Shown: positions 1-6,592 of the stretch, piece by piece
How the letters are laid out: each line of letters starts with the position of its first letter
Position numbering within the stretch: position 1 is the first letter of the stretch
Assembly (NCBI GenBank): GCA_963978155.1
Contig: CAXBRK010000045.1
Location: 1-14,726, forward strand
Origin: UBA8653 sp963978155
GTDB lineage: Bacteria; Planctomycetota; Phycisphaerae; Phycisphaerales; SM1A02
DNA length: 14,726 nucleotides
Reading direction: 5' to 3'
Position numbers and translations under genes: made by a program
Notes under the pieces: model-generated
The model's input: the letters and a program-made list of their open reading frames with translations, nothing else
The model's database searches: none
Told to the model about the DNA's origin: nothing

Positions 1-937
1 GATCGGCTGAAGTTTGAGCCTCGGGATTCCGGCGAGCCTCACCGATCGCCAAGCCGTACAACGCTTGGGCCCAGTCCAGCAGTTGAGGATCGTCGGGATT
101 TGACGCCGAATGAAAATCAAATGCCAGCTCAGCGTCCAGCCAGCGACCGGTGGCCAGAAGTGCTGCGGCATATTCAAACGTCATGTTGGACGCCACCCGA
201 TCCGATTCTGAAACCACCGACAACAAGCCCACCGCCACGCTGGGCCGACCCGAAAGCCGTTCAATCCGAGCATGCAACAAGCGAAGATCCCGGTCGTTGG
301 GTCTTGAAGCACGCAAACTGGCGATGCGATCACGCGCTGCGACGAAAGCGCCTGCCTGCAGATCAAGCATCGCCAACCCAACTTCCGCCGGATACGTCTC
401 GGGCTCCAAAGCCAAAACAGATTCGTACAGGGTCCGAATTTCCTTGGGGTCGGCATCAGAGGAAGAGGACAGAACTTGGGCCAAGAACAACGCCGTTTGC
501 AAATCTTCAGGCACCGCGGTTCGGGCCGCTCGAAGCGTGGCCACGGCTTCTTGGGTTTGCCCCATTTCGGACATCACCACCGCCGCATTGCGTTGGTAGG
601 CCGCGCGTGATGCTGGATCGACGCTCAAGTCCGCGGCCTGCAAAAATCCATCGACGGCCTGTTGGGCCTTGCCGGAGACTTGGTCACGCTTCCAACGGGC
701 CAGATCGATCTCGGCCCGCAACGCCACGACGTTCGGATCGCGGGGGGCCACCTCAGAAGCTCGAACCACAATGGCTTGGGCCTCGTCGTACTTGCCGGTG
801 TCCAAAAACACCGAGGCCGCTCGCAACGCCTCCGGATCGGCCTTTGCATCAGGAGCTCTAGGCCCAGAGGCATCGCTTCCGCATCCAGCACACCATGCCA
901 AGGTCACAGCCAGCAGCAGAGGCGAAAAAGAGGACAT
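1..937 (-). CDS. TPR-repeat lipoprotein, partial (C-terminus beyond window edge)
   Basis: Read on the minus strand from ATG at 937, the frame is open for 312 codons to the window edge with no stop, so the gene is 3'-truncated. The first 18 residues form a hydrophobic signal (MSSFSPLLLAVTLAWCAG) ending at Cys19, which suits a lipoprotein lipobox although the -3 residue is Cys rather than Leu. The rest is almost wholly helical and Ala/Leu-rich, with tetratricopeptide-like units such as TGKYDEAQAIVVRA and GQTQEAVATLRAA, each followed by a Pro-Asp or Pro-Glu turn. TPR proteins are protein-interaction scaffolds; this one probably sits on a membrane facing the periplasm. No catalytic motif is seen and the partner is unknown. 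It is divergent from valS with 46 bp between starts. No clear Shine-Dalgarno precedes the ATG. I am sure of the coding frame and fairly sure of the TPR class. Confidence 0.85.
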   Translation of the reverse strand, partial: MSSFSPLLLAVTLAWCAGCGSDASGPRAPDAKADPEALRAASVFLDTGKYDEAQAIVVRASEVAPRDPNVVALRAEIDLARWKRDQVSGKAQQAVDGFLQAADLSVDPASRAAYQRNAAVVMSEMGQTQEAVATLRAARTAVPEDLQTALFLAQVLSSSSDADPKEIRTLYESVLALEPETYPAEVGLAMLDLQAGAFVAARDRIASLRASRPNDRDLRLLHARIERLSGRPSVAVGLLSVVSESDRVASNMTFEYAAALLATGRWLDAELAFDFHSASNPDDPQLLDWAQALYGLAIGEARRNPEAQTSAD

Positions 938-971
938 CTTGCCATTCAGGATTCGTCGCATGCCCGCGTAT

Positions 972-977
972 CATGCT
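972..977 (+). promoter_or_regulatory. -10-like hexamer CATGCT, 6 nt before the valS ATG (leaderless promoter candidate)
   Basis: CATGCT is followed by CGATCC and the ATG at 984. The distance would place the transcription start at or within a base or two of the ATG. The same arrangement precedes the next two plus-strand genes. An overlapping alternative -10 is TATCAT at 969-974. No convincing -35 is seen and no Shine-Dalgarno exists. The function is inferred from position and recurrence. Confidence 0.5.
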
Positions 978-983
978 CGATCC

Positions 984-3900
984 ATGACTGACGCGTCTCC
1001 CCCCGCTGCCGAATTGCCGAAGACCTACGTTCCCAGTGAGCATGAACCCTCGGTTCGTGAGGCCTGGGATGCCGCGAAAGTGGGACATGCCGACCCCACC
1101 ACAGACCGACCGGCGTACACGCTGCTGATGCCGCCCCCGAACGTCACGGCGGCCCTGCACCTTGGACACGCGTTCAACAACACACTCCAGGACATCTTGG
1201 CCCGGCACCATCGCATGCGGGGGTATGAAGTCCTGTGGATGCCCGGGACGGACCATGCGGGGATCGCCACCCAAACCGTGGTGGAGAAGCGACTGTTGGC
1301 CCAAGGGCAGCATCGCACGGAGTTGGGCCGCGAGGCCTTTGTGAATCTGGTGCAGCAGTGGAAAGACGAATACGAAGCCACGATCACTGAGCAACTGCAA
1401 AGCCTGGGATGCAGCGCGGACTGGGCTCGGCAGCGGTTCACCATGGATCCCATCTGCGCCAAAGCCGTGCGTTTGGCCTTTGCCAAATTGTTCGCCGATG
1501 ACCTCATTTATCGAGGCAAGCGTTTGGTGAACTGGGATCCCGTCAGCCAGACCGCACTGGCCGACGATGAAGTCGAGTCCCGCGAAATCGACGGTCATTT
1601 TTGGTACCTCCGGTATCCCCTCGTGGACGACAACGGCGCGGCCACCGGTGAGCAGGTCACCGTGGCCACCACGCGTCCAGAAACCATGTTGGGAGACACC
1701 GCCGTCGCGGTGAACCCCGACGATCCGGAGCGGGCTGCTTTGGTCGGCCAACGGGTTAAGCTGCCTTTGGCCAACCGCATCATCCCCATCATCGCCGACG
1801 ACTACGTGGTGAAGCCGGATGCAAACAGCGAAGACCCCAAAGCACGCATGGCCTCCGGTTTCCTCAAGGTCACCCCCGCCCATGACCCCAACGACTGGGA
1901 CATTGGGCAGCGACACGGTCTCGAAGCCATCAATGTGATGGCCCCAGATGGCAGCATCAACGCGGAGTATGGCTGGACCGACGCGGAGGCCATGGAACCC
2001 GAAGCCCAAGGGTTGCTGGGATTGGATCGATTTGAAGCTCGAGACAAACTCATTGAAATCTTCCGGGAACGAGGACTTCTGGAAAATGTCCGGCCCCACC
2101 AACACGCGGTTGGGCACTCGTACCGATCCCATGTTCCCATCGAGCCGCGCCTTTCCGACCAGTGGTACGTCCGGGTCAGCGACGACCGACTGGTAGGAGA
2201 AGCTCAGCGGGCGCTGCAGACTGAACAACACACGCAATCAAGCCCAAGCCGCAAGAGTGGCGCGGCCTCTGCAGCCGAGGGAGATGAGACCCTGGCGTTC
2301 CATCCCAGCCGGTTCGCGAAGACGTACGAATCTTGGCACGCTGAACTTCGCGATTGGTGCATCAGCCGTCAACTCTGGTGGGGCCACCAAATTCCGGTGT
2401 GGTCGAAAGCCGTTCCAACCGCAGAAGCGGAAGCGGTCGCCGAGCATTGGCGTGGCCGCGGAGTGGCAGTTCAGGTCCAAGAGCCCGAGGGCGGTGCTTC
2501 GCTGGTACACGTGTGTCCAGAAGCCGATGAACTTGTGCCCGCATTGGAATCTGAAGGCTTCGTTCGGGACGAGGATGTCCTGGACACCTGGTTCTCCAGC
2601 GCCTTGTGGCCGCTGAACACGATGGGCTGGCCCGAGCCAAATCAAGACGAGTCCACCCGCGGACTCCTTGAGAAGTTCAACCCAACGTCCGTGCTCGTGA
2701 CCGGCCGCGACATCATCACCCTTTGGGTCAGTCGCATGGTGATGTTCAACCGATACTTCTTGGACGGCGCTGGACCGGTGCCATTCCGAGATGTCTGCAT
2801 CAACCCCATGATCCAAGACGGGCACGGCCAACGAATGAGCAAGAGTCTGGGCAACGGGGTGGACCCGCGTGACATTATCCATTCCCACGGTGCAGATGCC
2901 CTGCGTTTCACGCTGGCGCAGATTGCCACTGGAACCCAAGACGCCCGTCTTCCCGTTGACATGGTCTCCCCCCACTCGGGCAAGACGTTTGCCCCCGAAG
3001 AAATCACTTCCCCCGCCGGCTATCTGGTGGCGGCCCCCACCCAAACCTGTCCCGACACTGGAAAGACACTGGTCAGCCCGTACGGAAATGCGGCTGGTCT
3101 GGCGACCCCGAGCGAGGAGACGCCGCTGGCCAGGAACACTTCCAGTCGGTTTGACACCGGACGGAATTTCTGCACCAAACTTTGGAACGCGGCCCGATTT
3201 ACCGCGAGCCGACTGGATCGACTTTCTGAAGCGCCAGCCAGCATTGACTTGGACCAGCGTCCACCAATCGATCGGTGGATGGTCGGCCGCATCGGGAGTG
3301 CTCGGGCACGCATCGACCAGGCGGTGCAGGAATACCGCTTCGCGGATCTCGCCGATGCGTTGTATGACCTGTTGTGGCGCGACTTCTGCGACACGTACTT
3401 GGAGGCCGTCAACCGAACGGCCAAAGACGACCCCACACAGCAGTGCATCTTGGCCGAGTGCTTGCACGCCATTCTCCGGCTCTTGCACCCTGTCTGCCCG
3501 TTCGTCACCGAGACCATTGGCCGGTCCATTCCTCGGGGCAACACCTCGATTCCTGGATTCGAATTGCCACTTCAGGATGGTCCCATGGCGCTTGCCCAAG
3601 CGCCAAATGCTGCACCGCTGGAAGATTCACTGGACCAACTTGTGCGGCGAGGCACGCTGCTGATCGATGAGATTCGCCGTGTTCGCGCTGAGCGGCAACT
3701 GAAGCCTCGTGACGAAGTGATCTTGCACGTTGGTGGTGAAACGCTCGCATTGATCAACGGGCTCGATGGATTGGTGGAGAGATTGGCGGGTGTGTCCGAA
3801 ATTTCTGCCGATGCTGCTCCCGCCGCGGCCGCGCCGGCCACTTTTGAAGGCCAAAGCTTCGCGATCCAGACCTCGGGTGGTTTGGACCCAGCAGCTGAGC

Positions 3901-4088
3901 GGGCCCGATTGGAAAAAGCGGTGGATCAAGCCAAGCGTTCGGTTGAGGGGTTCGAGAAGCGGTTGGCGAACCGGAACTATGTGGACAACGCGCCTGAATC
4001 CGTCGTGGCCGAGACCCGCAAACGGTACGAGGATGCGAAGCGTGACCTTGCGGCGGCCGAAGCAGCCCTCGCTGCGGTTCAGAACTGA
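984..4088 (+). CDS. valS: Valyl-tRNA synthetase (ValRS), class Ia
   Basis: A 1034-residue cytoplasmic enzyme that charges tRNA(Val) with valine using ATP. The HIGH-type motif HLGH is at residues 59-62 after PPPNVT. The CP1 editing domain that hydrolyses Thr-tRNA(Val) carries TTRPETMLGDT from residue 229 and KVTPAHDPND further on. WWGHQIPVW and a DTWFSSALWP block follow. The KMSKS loop appears as RMSKS at 617-621, a tolerated Lys-to-Arg change. The C-terminus ends in the usual ValRS coiled-coil arm (about the last 65 residues, with NYVDNAP). Odd features are a low-complexity insert (about residues 415-430) and a 59-residue insertion at about 659-717, between the post-KMSKS ATGTQD segment and the NFCTKLWNAARF anticodon-domain start. 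It is longer than E. coli ValRS (951 aa). I start at ATG 984 because it sits in the shared promoter/start context; the frame is open upstream to 669, but that stretch is antisense to the lipoprotein gene. Confidence 0.97.
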   Translation: MTDASPPAAELPKTYVPSEHEPSVREAWDAAKVGHADPTTDRPAYTLLMPPPNVTAALHLGHAFNNTLQDILARHHRMRGYEVLWMPGTDHAGIATQTVVEKRLLAQGQHRTELGREAFVNLVQQWKDEYEATITEQLQSLGCSADWARQRFTMDPICAKAVRLAFAKLFADDLIYRGKRLVNWDPVSQTALADDEVESREIDGHFWYLRYPLVDDNGAATGEQVTVATTRPETMLGDTAVAVNPDDPERAALVGQRVKLPLANRIIPIIADDYVVKPDANSEDPKARMASGFLKVTPAHDPNDWDIGQRHGLEAINVMAPDGSINAEYGWTDAEAMEPEAQGLLGLDRFEARDKLIEIFRERGLLENVRPHQHAVGHSYRSHVPIEPRLSDQWYVRVSDDRLVGEAQRALQTEQHTQSSPSRKSGAASAAEGDETLAFHPSRFAKTYESWHAELRDWCISRQLWWGHQIPVWSKAVPTAEAEAVAEHWRGRGVAVQVQEPEGGASLVHVCPEADELVPALESEGFVRDEDVLDTWFSSALWPLNTMGWPEPNQDESTRGLLEKFNPTSVLVTGRDIITLWVSRMVMFNRYFLDGAGPVPFRDVCINPMIQDGHGQRMSKSLGNGVDPRDIIHSHGADALRFTLAQIATGTQDARLPVDMVSPHSGKTFAPEEITSPAGYLVAAPTQTCPDTGKTLVSPYGNAAGLATPSEETPLARNTSSRFDTGRNFCTKLWNAARFTASRLDRLSEAPASIDLDQRPPIDRWMVGRIGSARARIDQAVQEYRFADLADALYDLLWRDFCDTYLEAVNRTAKDDPTQQCILAECLHAILRLLHPVCPFVTETIGRSIPRGNTSIPGFELPLQDGPMALAQAPNAAPLEDSLDQLVRRGTLLIDEIRRVRAERQLKPRDEVILHVGGETLALINGLDGLVERLAGVSEISADAAPAAAAPATFEGQSFAIQTSGGLDPAAERARLEKAVDQAKRSVEGFEKRLANRNYVDNAPESVVAETRKRYEDAKRDLAAAEAALAAVQN

Positions 4089-4129
4089 ACCAACAAGCAC
4101 CACCACCGACCCCTCGCCTCCCAAACGCA

Positions 4130-4135
4130 TATGCT
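4130..4135 (+). promoter_or_regulatory. -10-like hexamer TATGCT, 6 nt before ATG 4142 (leaderless promoter candidate)
   Basis: TATGCT is followed by CGGAGT and the ATG at 4142. The GGAG inside the spacer ends one base before the T preceding ATG, too close to act as a Shine-Dalgarno. The element matches the valS and GNAT starts (GCTCG, purine, three bases, ATG). It would allow this gene its own leaderless transcript despite lying 53 nt downstream of valS. Confidence 0.55.
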
Positions 4136-4141
4136 CGGAGT

Positions 4142-5206
4142 ATGCGTACCAGATGGATCCTGTTGCTCCTTGCCGGTTGCGGTAGCGTTCCGTTGAACGA
4201 AGAGATGACCTCTTCTCAACCCGCGACTTCAGCCCTCAACACTACTCGGGTCCCCAGCGTGAACCCGGGCCAGTCGAGCGTCAGCCAAGTCCCGATGACG
4301 GCCTTGAACGCCATCAACACCGACATCGAAATTGCCCCATGGTCCTTTGCGGGGAAATCGGGACGCATCATGTCCACCGACCACTATCTGATTCGCAGCA
4401 ACATTCGGTACGAGCGGGTGATGGATCGCTTGCCCATCCTGCTTGAACACGCGATCTTCCGATATCAGACCGCCTTCGGCACCCTCCCGGAGCCCAAGTC
4501 CACCTTGGACACCTATGTGCTTGGCGACCGCAACCAATGGTTGGCAAAAACGAGACAAGTCCTGCCCCAGCAGGCCGAGTCTTTGGCTTCCATCGGTCGG
4601 GGTGGATTTGCCGTCAACGGTACGGGCTATTTGTATTACATCGATTGGGCCGGTCGAGACCGGGACACCTTCGCGATCGCGGTGCATGAAGGCTGGCACC
4701 AATATGTGCAGTCCACATTCCGTGAAGACATTCCCTCATGGTTGGATGAAGGCATCGCCACCTACATGGAAGGTTTGCGATTCCGACCGGCCGATGACAA
4801 TCCAGCCTTCCGGCCTTGGGACAACTGGGAACGCCGGCGGCGACTTCGCGATTCCGCACGCTCAGGCCGACTCATCCCTCTGGAGGATCTGCTCGACCGC
4901 CCCGTCCAGTCGTTCATCGGAAGTCGCCGCAACGAGGAACTGCTCGGCTATTACGCCCAGGTCTGGGCCTTGGCCTTGTTGCTGGCTGATCAAAAGGGCC
5001 CTTATCGGGATGGCTTTGAACAAATGCTGCAAGACGCCGCCAACGGTGGATTCCGCAGAAAAGTGATGAACCACCCCGCCGTCATTTCCCGTGGGGGGCG
5101 AGGACGCAACGCGCACTTGGGCCGCTGGGCGGCCATCGCGTATTTCGGTGATTTGGAAGAACTGAAGGCCGCCTACCGAGAAAAAATTCGCGACTTAACG
5201 AGCTGA
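4142..5206 (+). CDS. Lipoprotein with zinc metallopeptidase (gluzincin-like) signature
   Basis: A 354-residue protein. The N-terminus MRTRWILLLLAGC is a compact type II signal with lipobox LAGC and lipidated Cys13, so the protein should be membrane-anchored and exported. A Ser/Thr/Pro/Asn-rich linker covers about residues 14-65. The core contains His182-Glu-Gly-Trp-His186 (HExxH), followed 17 residues later by Glu203 in WLDEGIATYME. This is the HExxH...E arrangement of gluzincin zinc peptidases, with two His and a Glu as ligands and Glu183 as catalytic base. It resembles DUF1570-type proteins common in planctomycetes, though I cannot run a profile search. The substrate is unknown. The C-terminal region (about 205-354) is helical and Trp/Arg-rich. 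It lies 53 nt after valS and 81 nt before the GNAT gene. Confidence 0.85.
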   Translation: MRTRWILLLLAGCGSVPLNEEMTSSQPATSALNTTRVPSVNPGQSSVSQVPMTALNAINTDIEIAPWSFAGKSGRIMSTDHYLIRSNIRYERVMDRLPILLEHAIFRYQTAFGTLPEPKSTLDTYVLGDRNQWLAKTRQVLPQQAESLASIGRGGFAVNGTGYLYYIDWAGRDRDTFAIAVHEGWHQYVQSTFREDIPSWLDEGIATYMEGLRFRPADDNPAFRPWDNWERRRRLRDSARSGRLIPLEDLLDRPVQSFIGSRRNEELLGYYAQVWALALLLADQKGPYRDGFEQMLQDAANGGFRRKVMNHPAVISRGGRGRNAHLGRWAAIAYFGDLEELKAAYREKIRDLTS

Positions 5207-5247
5207 GAGGCCACTCAGACCCAAAATTCTCGGAACCCACTGCATCT

Positions 5248-5259
5248 TTCACTGGTGAA
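5248..5259. repeat. Short inverted repeat TTCAC-TG-GTGAA upstream of the GNAT gene
   Basis: The 12-bp near-palindrome TTCACTGGTGAA has perfect 5-bp arms and a 2-bp centre. It lies 28 bp before the GNAT start, at about the -35 position of the proposed promoter (-10 at 5276-5281). It could be an operator for a small dimeric regulator. It could also be chance, as the arms are short. Confidence 0.3.
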
Positions 5260-5275
5260 GGCGTTCGATCACCTG

Positions 5276-5281
5276 TAGGCT
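5276..5281 (+). promoter_or_regulatory. -10-like hexamer TAGGCT, 6 nt before ATG 5288 (leaderless promoter candidate)
   Basis: TAGGCT is followed by CGACCG and the ATG at 5288. Position and sequence match the elements before valS and the 4142 gene. No Shine-Dalgarno is present, which supports a leaderless or nearly leaderless transcript. Confidence 0.5.
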
Positions 5282-5287
5282 CGACCG

Positions 5288-5851
5288 ATGCGCGATCTGG
5301 AAGATCCAACCCAATTTGGCAACGCCAACCGTTCACAGGTGGAAATCCGTCAAGCCACGGAAGACGACGCCTGCGCTATCCTGGCGTTGCACCAAGAGAG
5401 CATCAACGACCAAGATCTTCCCCATGAGCAGAAAGCCATGGGGCTGGATGTCCCAGCCGACCTCGAGCATTTTTCCGGCACATACATCGGCTCCATCCAC
5501 AACCGATTTTGGGTGGCGATCGCACCAGAACAGGAAGCAGCGACTTCAGCTTCACGCGAACGCGTCATCGGAATGGTCGGCGTTGTAGCGACGAAGACCG
5601 ATGTGGCAGAGATGCGCCGGCTCAGGGTGACACCAAGCTTCCGCCGCCAAGGCATTGCCGCACGTTTGCTGCAGGCGGCTTTGGCCCATTGCCGGGATCA
5701 AGGATTCTTGAAGGTCCTGTTGGACGCCCGGCTTGAGCAGACCGCGGCGGTCCAATTGTTCGAGCGAGAAGGATTTCAATTCAGTCGGAATCGAGAAACC
5801 GCCGGTGTGCATATCCGTGAGTTCTACCTTGACTTGTACGGGTCGGACTGA
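5288..5851 (+). CDS. GNAT-family N-acetyltransferase
   Basis: A 187-residue protein. After a short hydrophilic leader, the GNAT fold begins with VEIRQATEDDACAILALHQ (about residues 18-36). It includes the central strand region ERVIGMVGVVA and motif A, MRRLRVTPSFRRQGIAARLL, where Arg119-Arg-Gln-Gly-Ile-Ala124 is the acetyl-CoA pyrophosphate-binding loop. Motif B follows with the typical AAVQLFEREGFQ. These enzymes transfer an acetyl group from acetyl-CoA to a small-molecule or protein amine; the substrate cannot be told from sequence. The 3' 300 nt are overlapped antisense by the minus-strand hypothetical frame ending at 5552. The plus frame carries full family motifs there, so it is the real product in that stretch. 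Start at ATG 5288 agrees with the promoter-like TAGGCT. Confidence 0.93.
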   Translation: MRDLEDPTQFGNANRSQVEIRQATEDDACAILALHQESINDQDLPHEQKAMGLDVPADLEHFSGTYIGSIHNRFWVAIAPEQEAATSASRERVIGMVGVVATKTDVAEMRRLRVTPSFRRQGIAARLLQAALAHCRDQGFLKVLLDARLEQTAAVQLFEREGFQFSRNRETAGVHIREFYLDLYGSD

Positions 5852-6568
5852 GAGATCCCACGACAATTTCCATTGTCGATCTTGCCAGCCCAGCTTGCTT
5901 GAGCACAAGCCCCATATCCAACACGAATGTTGAACGATGCCACTTGGCTGGGCTTCGGTCGCTGATCCCCAAACACTCCGAAAGCACCGAAGCACGACGC
6001 CGCCCTTTTCCACACCTTCGGCGAGCAAGGGCCAACACCTCCAACCAGACGGAACCCGTTGCAGGAGAATCAGCACTTCAGTACTCGAGCTTTCGTCCTT
6101 CTGACGCCCCACCACCAAGAGGGCGTGATCGTCAAGAACCGCAAGAGAAGTGAATGGCCCGGAGCACTCTTGCCCCATCCACCGAGGAGGTGAATTGGGA
6201 TGAAGACGACCAGTATTCTCTGAGTCCAGGCCGACCACTGATGGCTTCATCCTCAAGACACCTCCCCCGTCATGTCCTGAAGATGGCTGCGAAGAATTGA
6301 GGTTGTGAAGCACGATCTCTCCGTCGTACACCAAGGCATGCCCCCCAAGGTCCGTACTCAAACTTTGCAACAGAACCTCACTTTTCGAAGGATGAGACGC
6401 CACATCGATCATGGCCCAGGGTATTGATGGCTCATCTGACGGCTCACCATCAAACCAAGAGCACAAAGAAGCCCCGCCCAACAAAAGTGCACCCACCAAA
6501 TCCTGACCCCCGCCCTCTGACCACAAACATTGGATCAAGATGGAAGGTAAATCGGGAGTAGAACCCAA
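5552..6568 (-). CDS. Hypothetical protein, C-terminal extent uncertain; overlaps the GNAT gene antisense
   Basis: I do not recognise this protein. The minus frame is open for 338 codons from TTG 6568 (no ATG near the start; an internal Met lies about 50 codons in). Residues 1-239, outside the GNAT gene, look protein-like. They are rich in Ser, Trp, Leu, Val and Gly with alternating hydrophobic stretches (SLAVLDDHALLVVG, EVLILLQRVPSGW), reminiscent of beta-propeller blades, and first codon positions favour G. Codon use is less GC-rich at third positions (ATA, TTA, AGT, TCA appear) than in the neighbours. The last 100 codons lie opposite the well-supported GNAT gene, so either the two genes truly overlap tail to tail by 300 nt or the C-terminus is altered by a frameshift. 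One alternative minus frame stops at 5824, which would shorten the overlap to 28 nt. It begins 24 nt after the aminotransferase stop, in the same phase, so co-transcription is likely. Confidence 0.45.
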   Translation of the reverse strand: MGSTPDLPSILIQCLWSEGGGQDLVGALLLGGASLCSWFDGEPSDEPSIPWAMIDVASHPSKSEVLLQSLSTDLGGHALVYDGEIVLHNLNSSQPSSGHDGGGVLRMKPSVVGLDSENTGRLHPNSPPRWMGQECSGPFTSLAVLDDHALLVVGRQKDESSSTEVLILLQRVPSGWRCWPLLAEGVEKGGVVLRCFRSVWGSATEAQPSGIVQHSCWIWGLCSSKLGWQDRQWKLSWDLSVRPVQVKVELTDMHTGGFSIPTELKSFSLEQLDRRGLLKPGVQQDLQESLIPAMGQSRLQQTCGNALAAEAWCHPEPAHLCHIGLRRYNADHSDDAFA

Positions 6569-6592
6569 GGAACGTTCGTCGAAAAATTTCTC

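Noticed and set aside
100..861. Plus-strand open frame of 253 codons, Pro/Arg-rich
   Set aside because: Antisense shadow of the TPR lipoprotein gene; its composition mirrors the complement of Ala/Leu/Glu codons.
669..983. 105-codon N-terminal extension of ValRS in the same open frame
   Set aside because: It is antisense to the well-supported TPR lipoprotein gene, has no ValRS similarity, and the ATG at 984 has the promoter/start context seen at other genes. The in-frame ATG at 960 would contain the proposed -10 box.
858..3599. Two long minus-strand open frames (858-2237 and 2238-3599) opposite valS
   Set aside because: They are shadows of the conserved valS reading frame; their translations are compositionally odd and show no family motif.
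5899..6153. Plus-strand 84-codon frame between the GNAT and aminotransferase genes
   Set aside because: Low-complexity Ser/Pro/Arg composition, no ribosome-binding site and no motif; it is antisense to the more protein-like minus frame.
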